Shown here piece by piece: positions 17,507-26,231 of a DNA stretch of 64,000 bases; position 1 is the first letter of the stretch; every line of letters starts with the position of its first letter. The DNA is from Qipengyuania marincola. GTDB taxonomy: Bacteria > Pseudomonadota > Alphaproteobacteria > Sphingomonadales > Sphingomonadaceae. The notes beneath the pieces were generated by a model. It made no database searches. It worked only from the letters and a program-made list of their open reading frames with translations, and had not been told where the DNA came from. The stretch lies in assembly GCF_029688625.1 (NCBI RefSeq), contig NZ_JARULC010000002.1, positions 62,001 to 126,000 on the forward strand. The letters are read 5' to 3'. The position numbers were made by a program, and so were the translations under genes.

Positions 17507-17941
17507 TTATTGACCGACACGCCTCGGCGCCCATGCAGGGTATGGGCCCGACCAGTTGAAATTGCCGATTTCGATCAGACCGTCGCGCACATGTAGCGTG
17601 GCGCCTCCCCCTTCGAATGGTGCCCCAGCAGGCTCGTCGTAATAGCTGCACCACCAGTTGACGGTGTAGCTTTGCGATCCCCGGTTGCGCATGAGCGCCC
17701 CCACGTCGCAATCCCTGGTTTTCTCGAAAATTTCCTCGACACTGTCTTCGAGGTTGCTCGGTGTTTGCCTGGCTCGGAATTCGGGGTCGTACTGCACCTG
17801 GGAATGAGAATTCGCCTTGAGATAGGCCGTGTCCCGGGCAAGGATCGCAGCGAGGTATGCTCGCATCAGCTCCTCGTCGATTCGAGAATCTGTCGCAGGT
17901 GCGGCGACCGTCAGTGCCGCTGCAAAAACCGAACCGAGCAT
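17507..17941 (-). CDS. Hypothetical exported protein
   Basis: A 144-residue protein with a short signal-like N-terminus (MLGSVFAAALTVAAPA). The rest, with EELMRAYLAAILARDTAYLK and later SYTVNWWCSYYDEP and GGGATLHVRDGLIEIGNFNW, has the alpha-then-beta look of small NTF2-like domains, but the match is not firm. First of three minus-strand genes with the DUF1629-like protein. No function is proposed. Confidence 0.6.
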   Translation of the reverse strand: MLGSVFAAALTVAAPATDSRIDEELMRAYLAAILARDTAYLKANSHSQVQYDPEFRARQTPSNLEDSVEEIFEKTRDCDVGALMRNRGSQSYTVNWWCSYYDEPAGAPFEGGGATLHVRDGLIEIGNFNWSGPYPAWAPRRVGQ

Positions 17942-18028
17942 TTGCTATGCGTCCCTAGAATGCAATTTCGGTCGAACTAGCAGGTTCGCCTGAAGACCGC
18001 TATCGCAAGTTGTCAGCCGCCTGGCGAG

Positions 18029-18820
18029 CTACGCAAACTTAGGCGCCCTTTTCTGCATCTCCGCCATCACCGCTTCGATCTGGTTCGGCTTGCGGATGAT
18101 CCCGTCCTGCTCGCGGCTTTCGGCGAGGAGGATTCCGTCCTCGCCCTCCTCGTGCATTACCTTGAACAGGCGCTTGGCGCCGCGGATGGCCTCGGGGTTT
18201 TTGTTCGCGATCACGGTGGCGAGCTCGGTCGCGCGGGCGAGCGGATCGTCACAGACCTCGGTGGCGAGGCCCAGCTCTTTTGCCTCGGCACCGGTGAATT
18301 CGCGATTGGTGTAGGTGAGTTCGCGCAGCACGTCGTCGCGCACCAGCCCGCGCCACAGGGCATAGCCGCCCATGTCGGGCACGAGGCCCCATTTCATCTC
18401 CATCACCGCCATGCGCGTGGCGGGATGGACCACGCGGATGTCCGCGCCGCTGGCGATCTGCAGGCCGCCGCCGAAACACACGCCGTGGACCGCGGCGATC
18501 ACCGGCACGGGGCACTTGCGCCAGGTCATCGCGACTTCCTGCGCGCGATTGGCATTGCCGTGGGTGCGCTCCGCCAGGCTGCCCGAGCCGGTCGGATCGC
18601 CGCCGAAGCTGTTGGTGTCGAGCCCGGCGCAAAAGGCGCGGCCTTCGCCCGAGAGGACGACTGCACGCAGGCCCTCCATGCTGCGGACCGCCTCGCCCGC
18701 CTCGATGATGGCTTCGAATTGCGCGGGGTCGAGCGCGTTCATCTTGTCGCCGCGCGTGAAGCGCACCTGCGCAACGCCATCGCTGCCCAGATCGATGGAA
18801 ATGCGGTCATTCGGCTGCAT
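18029..18820 (-). CDS. Enoyl-CoA hydratase / crotonase family protein
   Basis: A 263-residue crotonase fold protein. The oxyanion-hole region GEGRAFCAGLDTNSFGGD is present, and PVIAAVHGVCFGGGLQIASG contains the second one. In classical enoyl-CoA hydratases two glutamates do the chemistry; here the MKWGLVPDMGG region keeps only an aspartate at the equivalent of the second site, so the exact reaction (hydratase, isomerase or other) is open. Its start overlaps the end of the upstream winged-helix gene by 14 bp, which suggests coupled expression. Confidence 0.88.
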   Translation of the reverse strand: MQPNDRISIDLGSDGVAQVRFTRGDKMNALDPAQFEAIIEAGEAVRSMEGLRAVVLSGEGRAFCAGLDTNSFGGDPTGSGSLAERTHGNANRAQEVAMTWRKCPVPVIAAVHGVCFGGGLQIASGADIRVVHPATRMAVMEMKWGLVPDMGGYALWRGLVRDDVLRELTYTNREFTGAEAKELGLATEVCDDPLARATELATVIANKNPEAIRGAKRLFKVMHEEGEDGILLAESREQDGIIRKPNQIEAVMAEMQKRAPKFA

Positions 18821-19559
18821 GCTTGGATCCTCTCAGCTCTTGCGCGTCGACACCGTTGCCGATTGCAACCCTTCTGTCCAGCATCGCACCGTCCGACCGC
18901 GTCGATCCGGCCGCACGGACGGCTTGCGGTCTGCCCAGCTGGTACCCGCCGTCGGGGTGCGTGCGGACCAGCCAGGCGCAGTGCGAGATCGCCAGCTTGG
19001 CGCGCAGGCGCGAGACGTGGACCTCGAGCGAATTGGTTTCGGGAACATGCTCCATCCGCCACACGTCGGCCAGCAATTCGCGGCGCGACAGCCGGGCGAA
19101 GGGGGTTTCGGCGAGGCGCCAGAGCAGGGCGAATTCGCGCGGGTGAAGGCCCAGCCAGCGGTCCCCCGCCCGCGCGTCGCGATAGAACAGGTCGAGCACC
19201 AGCGGTCCCGCCCGCCGTTCGCGCGGCATGCTGCGGGCGAAGGCCTTGAGGCGAATGAGGCGCGAGGCGAGTTCGACCAGCGCGATATTCATGCCGACCG
19301 CATCGCCGAACCCGGCATCGAGCAATCGCGTGCGATCGCGGGCATCGTCCGCGCCGACGACGACGACGGTTGCGGGATGGCGAATTTCGCCCCAGTCGCG
19401 GGGGCGCTCGCCGGCGCGCCAATCGAGCACGCAGGGGACGCCGCCATCCACCGACCGGCAACCCGCGGCGGGCGCGCGCGTCCAGGCGAGCAGGCGCAGG
19501 TCCCAGCGCGCAGGCGGACGGCACGCCCGCGACAGCCAGATGAAGGAGGGGAGGCTCAC
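18807..19559 (-). CDS. Winged-helix DNA-binding protein with degenerate receiver-like domain
   Basis: A 250-residue protein. Residues about 125-215 are an OmpR/PhoB-type winged helix (LHPREFALLWRLAETPFARL, SRRELLADVWRMEHVPETNS, LEVHVSRLRAKL, TVRTHPDGGYQLG-like end). The N-terminal 110 residues have the alpha/beta spacing of a receiver but no phosphorylatable aspartate in a VLLD-like strand, so it is unlikely to be switched by phosphate. The start is GTG. It overlaps the enoyl-CoA hydratase gene, which may be a target. Confidence 0.75.
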   Translation of the reverse strand: MSLPSFIWLSRACRPPARWDLRLLAWTRAPAAGCRSVDGGVPCVLDWRAGERPRDWGEIRHPATVVVVGADDARDRTRLLDAGFGDAVGMNIALVELASRLIRLKAFARSMPRERRAGPLVLDLFYRDARAGDRWLGLHPREFALLWRLAETPFARLSRRELLADVWRMEHVPETNSLEVHVSRLRAKLAISHCAWLVRTHPDGGYQLGRPQAVRAAGSTRSDGAMLDRRVAIGNGVDAQELRGSKHAAE

Positions 19560-19669
19560 GCCTGCCTCTTAGCTGGCTAGCTGCAATCGCAAAATTGCGG
19601 CGAAACCCTACCCCTCGGCTCGGGAACCATGCGGAACTCGCACTCGGAAACTGCCCTGCGGCGAGCAAG

Positions 19670-20866
19670 TCAGGCGGGTTGGTCGGCCCGATGCTCGGCG
19701 AGGAATTTCTTGATGTTGCGCGCAGCCTGGCGGATGCGCTGCTCGTTCTCGACCATGGCGATGCGGACATAGCCCTCGCCCTCCTCGCCGAAGCCCACCC
19801 CGGCGGCGACTGCGACTTCGGCATGCTGCAGCAATTGCTTGGAGAATTCGAGGCTGCCCATGTGCTCGAAACCCGGCGGCAGCTTGGCCCAGGTGAACAT
19901 GCTGGCGGGCGGATTGGGAATCGGCCAGCCTGCGCGGGTAAAGCTTTCGACCATCACGTCGCGCCGCTGCTGGTAGCGCAGGCGGTTCTGCTCGACCACA
20001 TCCTGCGGCCCGTTCAGCGCGGCGCAGGCGGCGGCCTGGATCGGAGTGAAGGCGCCATAGTCGAGATAGCTCTTCACCCGCGTCAGCGCGGCGATCAATT
20101 GCTGGTTGCCGACGCAAAAACCGATCCGCCAGCCGGCCATGGAAAAGGTTTTCGACATGGATGTAAATTCGACCGCAACGTCCTTCGCCCCAGGCACTTC
20201 GAGAATCGAGCGGGTCGGCTTGCCGTCGTAGTAGAGCTCCGAATAGGCGAGGTCGGACAGGACCCAGACGCTGTTGTCGCGCGCCCATTCCACCAGCCGC
20301 TCGTAGAAGGCGAGGTCGACGGTCTCGGCGGTCGGATTGCTGGGATAATTGACCACGAGCACGGTCGGGCGCGGCACGGTATAGGCCATCGCATTGTCGA
20401 GCGCCTTCCAGTAATTCTCGTCCGGCGTGGTCGGCACGCTGCGGATCGTGGCTCCGGCGATCATGAAGCCATAGGTGTGGATCGGATAGGCCGGGCTCGG
20501 CGCGAGGATCACGTCACCCGGCGCGCTGATCGCGGTGGCCATGGAGGACAGCCCCTCTTTCGAGCCCATCGTCACCACCACCTCGGTTGCCGGGTCGAGC
20601 TCGACTCCGAAGCGCCGCTGGTAATAATTCGCCTGGGCGCGGCGCAGGCCGGGAATGCCCTTGGACTGCGAATAGCCATGCGCGGTGGGCTTGGCCGCGA
20701 CCTCGCACAGTTTGTCGATCACATGCTGAGGCGGCGGCTGGTCGGGATTGCCCATGCCCAGGTCGATGATGTCGCGCCCAGCCTGCCGCGCCGCATGCCG
20801 CATCGCGTTCACTTCCGCGATGACATAGGGGGGCATGCGCTTGATGCGGTAGAATTCTTCGGACAT
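19670..20866 (-). CDS. alaC: Pyridoxal phosphate aminotransferase, AlaC/DapL-like
   Basis: A 398-residue class I/II aminotransferase. It has the N-terminal IDLGMGNPDQPPPQHVIDKL, the NYPSNPTAETVD block, and the PLP lysine in FTSMSKTFSMAGWRIGFCVG. The pattern is closest to the AlaC group (glutamate-pyruvate transaminase), which is often labelled LL-diaminopimelate aminotransferase. It interconverts pyruvate and alanine in the cytosol. The substrate is inferred from family only. It is divergent from phaC. Confidence 0.85.
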   Translation of the reverse strand: MSEEFYRIKRMPPYVIAEVNAMRHAARQAGRDIIDLGMGNPDQPPPQHVIDKLCEVAAKPTAHGYSQSKGIPGLRRAQANYYQRRFGVELDPATEVVVTMGSKEGLSSMATAISAPGDVILAPSPAYPIHTYGFMIAGATIRSVPTTPDENYWKALDNAMAYTVPRPTVLVVNYPSNPTAETVDLAFYERLVEWARDNSVWVLSDLAYSELYYDGKPTRSILEVPGAKDVAVEFTSMSKTFSMAGWRIGFCVGNQQLIAALTRVKSYLDYGAFTPIQAAACAALNGPQDVVEQNRLRYQQRRDVMVESFTRAGWPIPNPPASMFTWAKLPPGFEHMGSLEFSKQLLQHAEVAVAAGVGFGEEGEGYVRIAMVENEQRIRQAARNIKKFLAEHRADQPA

Positions 20867-21000
20867 TCGGGGCCTTTCGGGCGTTGTTTCGTGATACTGA
20901 TTACCTATTCATGCGACGGGCGCAAACGCCTCGCGTGCATGGCGCGGCGGATTATCCTAACAGGCGGCAAACCCGTGCTTGCCTGACCCGAGGAACCACG

Positions 21001-22878
21001 ATGAACGACGACGGACCCGATCCCTTCACCAACCTCTACGAAGCACCGACCAAGCTCGCGCGCGCGATGTTCGCGCCGCTGCAGGAGACGATGGCGGGCG
21101 GCATGACGGGCGACACGCCGATGAAGCCGGAAGACGCGCAGCATTGGGCCGAGGTCGGCGCGAAGCTGCAGACCATGTGGTTGCAGTATCAGGCCGAACA
21201 GCTCGCCAATCCGCAGGCCATGGCACCCTATTTCGATCCCACGCGCTGGCAGCGGCTGGCGCAGGACTGGTTCCGCCAGATGCCGCTGGCTGACCCCGCC
21301 CAGCAGCAGCAGCTGATGCAGGACGGCATGCAGCTGTGGCAGCAGGTGCTGGGGCAATACGGCCTGGGCGAGATGGCAGGCGTGCCCGCGGACGATCCCG
21401 AAATGCCCATCAAAGACCGGCGCTTCTCCGATCCCAAATGGCGCGCCCATCCTGCCTTCGCGCTGATCCACCAGACATATCTGTTCCTGGCCCAGCGCGT
21501 CGCCGATATGGTCGACCAGATGGAGGGGCTGAGCGAAGACAAGCGCGAGCAGCTGCGCTTTACCACCAAGGCCATCACCGAGGCGGCGAGCCCGGCGAAT
21601 TTTCCGCTGCTCAACCCCGTCGTGATGGAGCGCACGCTGGAAACGCGCGGCGACAATCTGGTGAAGGGTATGGAGCACCTTCTGGCGGACCTCAGGCGGG
21701 GGCAACTTTCCCACACCGACGCCAGCGCCTTCACCCTTGGCGAGAATATCGCGGTGACGCCCGGCAAGGTCGTGCACGAGACGCCGCTCTACCAGTTGAT
21801 CCAGTATTCGCCCTCCACCGAAGAGGTGCTGGCGACGCCGCTGGTGATCTTCCCGCCGTGGATCAACCGCTTCTACATCCTCGACCTCAATGCGAAGAAG
21901 AGCTTCGTCAAATGGGCGGTCGACCAGGGCGTGACCGTCTTCATGGTCAGCTGGAAATCGGCCGATGCCAGCATGAAGGACGTGGTCTGGGACGACTACG
22001 TCCGCGCCCAGATCGACGCCATAGATCATATCCGCGCTCGGCTGGACGTGCCCAGCGTGCACACGATCGGCTATTGCGTGGCCGGCACGACCCTTGCGGC
22101 AACGCTGGCCCTGCTCCACCGCCGGGGCGAACAGGACAAGGTGAAGAGCGCAACCTTCTTCACCGCGCAGGTCGATTTCGAGAAGGCGGGCGAATTGCTC
22201 AACTTCGTCGACGAACAGCAGCTGGGTATGGTCAAGGCGATGAGCGCGGACGGCTATCTCGACGGGCGCTACATGGCTGCGACGTTCAATCTGCTGCGCG
22301 GCACCGACCTGATCTGGAATTATGTCGTCAACAACTACCTGCTGGGCGAAGACTATCCGGCCTTCGACCTGCTGCACTGGAACGGCGACGTCACCAACCT
22401 GCCGGCCAAGTGGCACCAGCAGTATCTGCGTGATCTCTACAAGGACAACCGGCTGGTCGAAGCCGATGCGCTGAGCGTCGACAATACGCCGATCGATCTG
22501 GGCCTTGTCGAAACGCCTGCCTACGTCCAGGCCGGCAAGGAAGACCATATCGCGCCGGCCGAAAGCGTATGGAAGATCCGCGAACATTTCCGGGGGCCGA
22601 TCAAATTCGTGCTCGCCGGTTCGGGCCACATCGCGGGCGTCGTCAATCCTCCGGACGCGGGCAAATACCAGTATTGGCTCAATGACGGCGATCCGCGCTC
22701 GCTGGCGGAATTCCGAGAAGGGGCGGTCGAACACCCCGGCAGCTGGTGGCCAGACTGGATCGACTGGTTGCGCGCTCAGGACGCCGAAACGGTGCCCGCA
22801 AAGGGCAAGCGCAAGCCGGGCGGAAATGGCGACAAGGTGATCGAGGATGCACCGGGACGCTACGTCGCCACGCGTTAA
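21001..22878 (+). CDS. phaC: Class I poly(3-hydroxyalkanoate) synthase (PhaC)
   Basis: A 625-residue polymerase that joins 3-hydroxyacyl-CoA units at the granule surface. The nucleophile cysteine sits in the lipase-like box GYCVAGTTLAATLAL (about residue 359). The aspartate and histidine partners are in QAGKEDHIAPAESVW and LAGSGHIAGVVNPP. FPPWINRFYILDLNAKKSFV is a strong PhaC signature. The start at 21001 has an AGGA upstream and fits the family; the longer open frame is not needed. The phasin gene follows 107 bp later with its own promoter. Confidence 0.95.
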   Translation: MNDDGPDPFTNLYEAPTKLARAMFAPLQETMAGGMTGDTPMKPEDAQHWAEVGAKLQTMWLQYQAEQLANPQAMAPYFDPTRWQRLAQDWFRQMPLADPAQQQQLMQDGMQLWQQVLGQYGLGEMAGVPADDPEMPIKDRRFSDPKWRAHPAFALIHQTYLFLAQRVADMVDQMEGLSEDKREQLRFTTKAITEAASPANFPLLNPVVMERTLETRGDNLVKGMEHLLADLRRGQLSHTDASAFTLGENIAVTPGKVVHETPLYQLIQYSPSTEEVLATPLVIFPPWINRFYILDLNAKKSFVKWAVDQGVTVFMVSWKSADASMKDVVWDDYVRAQIDAIDHIRARLDVPSVHTIGYCVAGTTLAATLALLHRRGEQDKVKSATFFTAQVDFEKAGELLNFVDEQQLGMVKAMSADGYLDGRYMAATFNLLRGTDLIWNYVVNNYLLGEDYPAFDLLHWNGDVTNLPAKWHQQYLRDLYKDNRLVEADALSVDNTPIDLGLVETPAYVQAGKEDHIAPAESVWKIREHFRGPIKFVLAGSGHIAGVVNPPDAGKYQYWLNDGDPRSLAEFREGAVEHPGSWWPDWIDWLRAQDAETVPAKGKRKPGGNGDKVIEDAPGRYVATR

Positions 22879-22908
22879 CCTATTGAAATAACAATTCATC
22901 GCGCTTTA

Positions 22909-22974
22909 TTGTGCACTGCACAAAAAGTGCTTGACTTCGCACCTGCAATCTCTATTTTGTGCACTGCAACAAAA
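22909..22974 (+). promoter_or_regulatory. Phasin promoter with two TGC-N-GCA operator sites
   Basis: A sigma-70 promoter reads TTGACT (22931-22936), 16-bp spacer, TATTTT (22953-22958). A perfect 15-bp palindrome TTGTGCACTGCACAA (22909-22923) lies just upstream of the -35. A second copy of its TTGTGCACTGCA core (22957-22968, within TTTTGTGCACTGCAACAAAA) starts inside the -10 and covers the start site. TGC/GCA-type repeats like these are known targets of PhaR, the PHA-responsive repressor of phasin genes. No phaR gene is in the window. Confidence 0.7.
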
Positions 22975-22985
22975 GCGAGGTTCCC

Positions 22986-23834
22986 ATGGCTGACAGCCAA
23001 AGCAAAATCGATGCGGCCGCCGAGAAGGCTTTTGCCGAGGCCGCGGAAAAGAAGACCGCCGAGGCCGCCAAGGCTGGCGTAAGCGCGAAGGCTGTAGAGG
23101 AGGCTGTCGAAGCGGATAGGACTGCCCCGGTGAAGACCGACAAGGTTGCCGAGGCCGTTGCCGCGCCTGCCACCGAGGCCGCTTCGAAAAAGGCCCCGGC
23201 CAAGAAGGTCGCTGCCAAGAAGGCTGCGCCGAAAAAGGCCAAGCCGAAGAAGGCTGCTGCCAAGACCGTCGCCAAGAAAAAGGCTCCGGCCAAGAAGCCG
23301 GTCGCCGCGAAAAAGACTGCGGCCGCCCCCAAGAAGGCGGCCACCACCAAGACCACCCCGATTTCCAAGCTGAAGGAAAATATCATGGCCACTGCCAAGA
23401 ACGCCAAGACCACCGACTACACTGCCAAGGCCAAGGAAGTTGCTGCCGACATGCAGACCCGCGCCAAGGCCGCCTACGACAAGGGCACCGAGCTGACCAA
23501 GGACGCCGTCGAGTTCCAGAAGGGCAATTTCGAAGCTCTTGTGGAAAGCGGCAAGATCCTCGCTTCGGGCATGCAGGACATGGGCCGCACCTATGTCGAG
23601 GAAGCCAAGACCGCTGCCGAGACCGTCCAGGCCGACGTCAAGAAGTTCGCCGCCGTCAAGTCGCCGACCGAGCTCTTCCAGCTGCAGGGCGAAATCGCCC
23701 GTCGCAACTTCGACGCGATGGTCAAGACCACTTCGAAGAACACCGAAGCCATGCTCAAGCTCGCCAACGAAGCTTTCGCTCCGGTTTCGAACCGCATGAG
23801 CCTCGCCGCCGAAAAGGTCCGCAAGGCCGCCTAA
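22986..23834 (+). CDS. phaP: Phasin with lysine/alanine-rich N-terminal extension
   Basis: A 282-residue granule-coating protein. Residues from about 140 to the end are a phasin_2-type helical domain ([60 protein letters not shown]). Residues about 65-125 are a basic stretch of repeated KKA/AKK units like histone H1 or the DNA-binding tail of PhaF. A second in-frame ATG at 23385, with AAGGAA about 8 nt upstream, would give the phasin domain alone (150 residues). Both products are plausible. A strong promoter and terminator enclose the gene. Confidence 0.88.
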   Translation: MADSQSKIDAAAEKAFAEAAEKKTAEAAKAGVSAKAVEEAVEADRTAPVKTDKVAEAVAAPATEAASKKAPAKKVAAKKAAPKKAKPKKAAAKTVAKKKAPAKKPVAAKKTAAAPKKAATTKTTPISKLKENIMATAKNAKTTDYTAKAKEVAADMQTRAKAAYDKGTELTKDAVEFQKGNFEALVESGKILASGMQDMGRTYVEEAKTAAETVQADVKKFAAVKSPTELFQLQGEIARRNFDAMVKTTSKNTEAMLKLANEAFAPVSNRMSLAAEKVRKAA

Positions 23835-23903
23835 GCGACACACACCAGCTTCAATCCGCCGGGCACTCTCTCCTCTCTCCCTCGCCCGGCGATTGGACAA
23901 CCC

Positions 23904-23939
23904 GGGCCGGTTGGCATTGCGCCAGCCGGCCCATTTTTT
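23904..23939 (+). terminator. Rho-independent terminator after the phasin gene
   Basis: GGGCCGGTTGGC (23904-23915) pairs with GCCAGCCGGCCC (23921-23932) with one G-T pair, loop ATTGC, followed by A and six T. A clear terminator 70 bp after the phasin stop. Confidence 0.9.
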
Positions 23940-24042
23940 CGTCCGGAACTCGCGCCGTTTCTGCGCTTTCTTAACCTGCAAACGGCCTAAGAGCGCCGAG
24001 CCGCCTTGCGATTTTGCAATGCGTTACGATAATGGGCCTGCA

Positions 24043-24405
24043 ATGATCGAGTGCTTCACCCCCTCCAGCGTCCGCGCCGCCGAAGGCGACGATGACGCGC
24101 GCGATGGCGAAGGCCAGGTCGGCATCGCCACCAAGACGCGGACCAAGCCGAAGAAGCCCAGCCAGTATAAGGTGCTGCTCCTGAACGACGATTACACGCC
24201 TATGGAATTCGTCGTAATCGTGCTCAAGCGCTTCTTCCGAATGGATATGGAAGAGGCGACCCGCGTGATGCTGCACGTCCACCAAAAGGGCGTCGGCGTA
24301 TGCGGCATCTTCCCCTACGAAGTGGCCGAGACCAAGGTGAACCAGGTGATGGATTTCGCTCGCCAGAACCAGCACCCGCTGCAATGCACGCTCGAAAAGG
24401 CATGA
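24043..24405 (+). CDS. clpS: ATP-dependent Clp protease adaptor ClpS
   Basis: A protein of about 120 residues that delivers N-degron substrates to ClpAP. The core is complete: [20 protein letters not shown] (substrate-binding NDDYTPMEF), [20 protein letters not shown] and [20 protein letters not shown]. The N-terminal 45 residues are variable and acidic, as usual. The start is uncertain; ATG at 24043 is preferred to 24019, and neither has a clear ribosome site. The stop lies right at the start of the DUF427 reading frame. Confidence 0.93.
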   Translation: MIECFTPSSVRAAEGDDDARDGEGQVGIATKTRTKPKKPSQYKVLLLNDDYTPMEFVVIVLKRFFRMDMEEATRVMLHVHQKGVGVCGIFPYEVAETKVNQVMDFARQNQHPLQCTLEKA

Positions 24406-24409
24406 CACG

Positions 24410-24916
24410 ATAGCCCTCCCAGGCCATCCTGACCCTGATCCGCCCTCACCGGGGCAGGAGAGCGTCTGGGACTATCCCCGGCCGGCGATCGCCGAACGCA
24501 CCGACCGCCATATCGTTATCCGCCACCGCGGCATGACCCTGGTTGATACACGCAATGCGTGGCGCACGCTCGAGACCAGTCACCCGCCGACCTATTACAT
24601 CCCGCAATCCGACGTCGCGATGGATCACCTCTCGCCGAACCCCCGCCGATCGCTTTGCGAATGGAAGGGCCAGGCACGATACTGGGATGTCGAGATCGGC
24701 GGCGAGCGGATCGAGGCGGCCGGCTGGTCCTATCCCGAACCGACAGCGTCCTTTGCCGGGATCGCTGGCCATATCGCTTTCTACCCCGAGCCCTTCGACG
24801 AGGTGCTGGTCGATGGCGAGCAGGTTGTCCCGCAACCGGGCGGATTTTACGGCGGCTGGATCACGAGCCGCGAGGCTGGTCCGTTCAAGGGCATTCCCGG
24901 CAGCCGCTTCTGGTAA
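24410..24916 (+). CDS. DUF427 domain protein without a standard start codon for its conserved N-terminus
   Basis: DUF427 proteins carry a conserved ESVWDYPRP block, then an RTLETSHPPTYYIP block, CEWKGQARYWDV and AGWSYPEP. All are here in one frame, but the first ATG in frame is at 24533, after the first block. The frame is open upstream to 24410, where ATA stands in the position of a start, nine bases after an AAAAGG ribosome-like site. Either ATA is used, or an ancestral ATG was lost, or a one-base change broke a start at 24402 that overlaps the clpS stop. Function of the family is not established. If only ATG 24533 is used the product is 127 residues. Confidence 0.75.
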   Translation: MALPGHPDPDPPSPGQESVWDYPRPAIAERTDRHIVIRHRGMTLVDTRNAWRTLETSHPPTYYIPQSDVAMDHLSPNPRRSLCEWKGQARYWDVEIGGERIEAAGWSYPEPTASFAGIAGHIAFYPEPFDEVLVDGEQVVPQPGGFYGGWITSREAGPFKGIPGSRFW

Positions 24917-24997
24917 GCCGCATCATCAGCATTGGGGCATGACCTTGCCGACAATTCACGCTAGGGCCATGCCGACAGCTTCACTGCCGGTGCCGAC

Positions 24998-26224
24998 GTG
25001 CTGAATTTCATCCCCGCCATTGACCGCTACATCCTCCGGCTCGTCATCGTGCCCATGTTCGGCGTGTTCTTCGTCGCGGCGTCGCTGCTAACGCTGGAGA
25101 AGATGGGGCGGCTGTTCGAGTTCGTTTCTGTCGAAGGCGGGCCGGTGGGCGTGGTGTTCAAGATGCTCGCCGCGCTGGTGCCGGAATATGCCAGCCTTGC
25201 CATACCGCTCGGCCTCCTGCTCGGCGTGCTGCTGGCGTTCCGCAAGCTGGCGACCACCAGCGAGCTCGACGTGTTCCGCGCGGTGGGGCTGGGCTACGGC
25301 CGACTGCTGCGCGTTCCCTATCTGCTGACCGCGATCCTGATGGCGGTGAATGTGGCGCTGGTGTTCTACATCCAGCCGATCAGCCGCTATTATTACGAAC
25401 AGCTGGAATATGATCTGCGGTCTGGGGCGCTCGGGGCGTCGATCAAGGTCGGCGAATTCACCACGCTGGCCGATCGCATGGCGCTGCGTATCGAGCGCAG
25501 CGAGGAGGACGGGCGCGAATTGCACGGCATTTTCGCGCGCGTGTCGGACAGCAAGGGCCAGGTGCTGTCGATCTCCGCCAAGCAGGGCGCTTTCCTGGCG
25601 ACGACCGACGATCCCGATACGATCATCCTGCGCCTGACCGACGGTACAATCGTGCAGGACACCGGCGAGCAGACGCCGCGCGTCCTCACCTTCACCCGCC
25701 ACGACCTGCCGATCGACCTGCCCGCGATCGAGGCGTTTCGCGACCGCGGCGATGCCGAGCGCGAATATATCCTGCCAGAATTGCTCCGTATCGGCTGGAA
25801 CCAGGGCACGACCGAGGCCAAGCGCGATGCGAGCCAGGCGAGCTTCAACTTCCGGCTGGTCGAGGTGGTCATGATGGCCATGCTGCCGCTGCTAGCGGTG
25901 GCTCTCGGCATTCCGCCAAAGCGATCGACCAGCGCGCTGGGCGTCTTCCTGTCGATCATCATGGTGGTGAGCTATCACAAGGTGAACCAGTATGGAGAGG
26001 ACGTGGCCGCGCTTGGCCGGGTCGATCCCATCATCGCCCTATGGGGCCCCTTCCTTATTTTCGCCGCGCTGATCGGCTGGATGTACTACCGCGTTGCCTT
26101 CGTGCCGGGTGGTCAGGCCATCGGCGCGCTGGAAGTGTGGTTCGCGAAATTGTCCAAGCGTTTGCGCAAGCTGTTCCGACGGCGGCCTGCGCGCACCGGT
26201 CTGGTCGCGGCACCGGCGGAATAA
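24998..26224 (+). CDS. lptF: Lipopolysaccharide export permease LptF
   Basis: A 408-residue YjgP/YjgQ family permease, the first of the LptF-LptG pair that works with LptB to extract lipopolysaccharide from the inner membrane. Three N-terminal membrane segments (including LVIVPMFGVFFVAASLLTLE), a periplasmic beta-jellyroll part (about residues 130-300) and three C-terminal segments. The GTG start at 24998 fits the family. It is followed by lptG after 7 bp. Confidence 0.92.
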   Translation: MLNFIPAIDRYILRLVIVPMFGVFFVAASLLTLEKMGRLFEFVSVEGGPVGVVFKMLAALVPEYASLAIPLGLLLGVLLAFRKLATTSELDVFRAVGLGYGRLLRVPYLLTAILMAVNVALVFYIQPISRYYYEQLEYDLRSGALGASIKVGEFTTLADRMALRIERSEEDGRELHGIFARVSDSKGQVLSISAKQGAFLATTDDPDTIILRLTDGTIVQDTGEQTPRVLTFTRHDLPIDLPAIEAFRDRGDAEREYILPELLRIGWNQGTTEAKRDASQASFNFRLVEVVMMAMLPLLAVALGIPPKRSTSALGVFLSIIMVVSYHKVNQYGEDVAALGRVDPIIALWGPFLIFAALIGWMYYRVAFVPGGQAIGALEVWFAKLSKRLRKLFRRRPARTGLVAAPAE

Positions 26225-26231
26225 GGCCCCG

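Noticed and set aside
20905..22899. A long minus-strand open frame opposite phaC
   Set aside because: PhaC motifs are complete on the plus strand; the other frame is a shadow.
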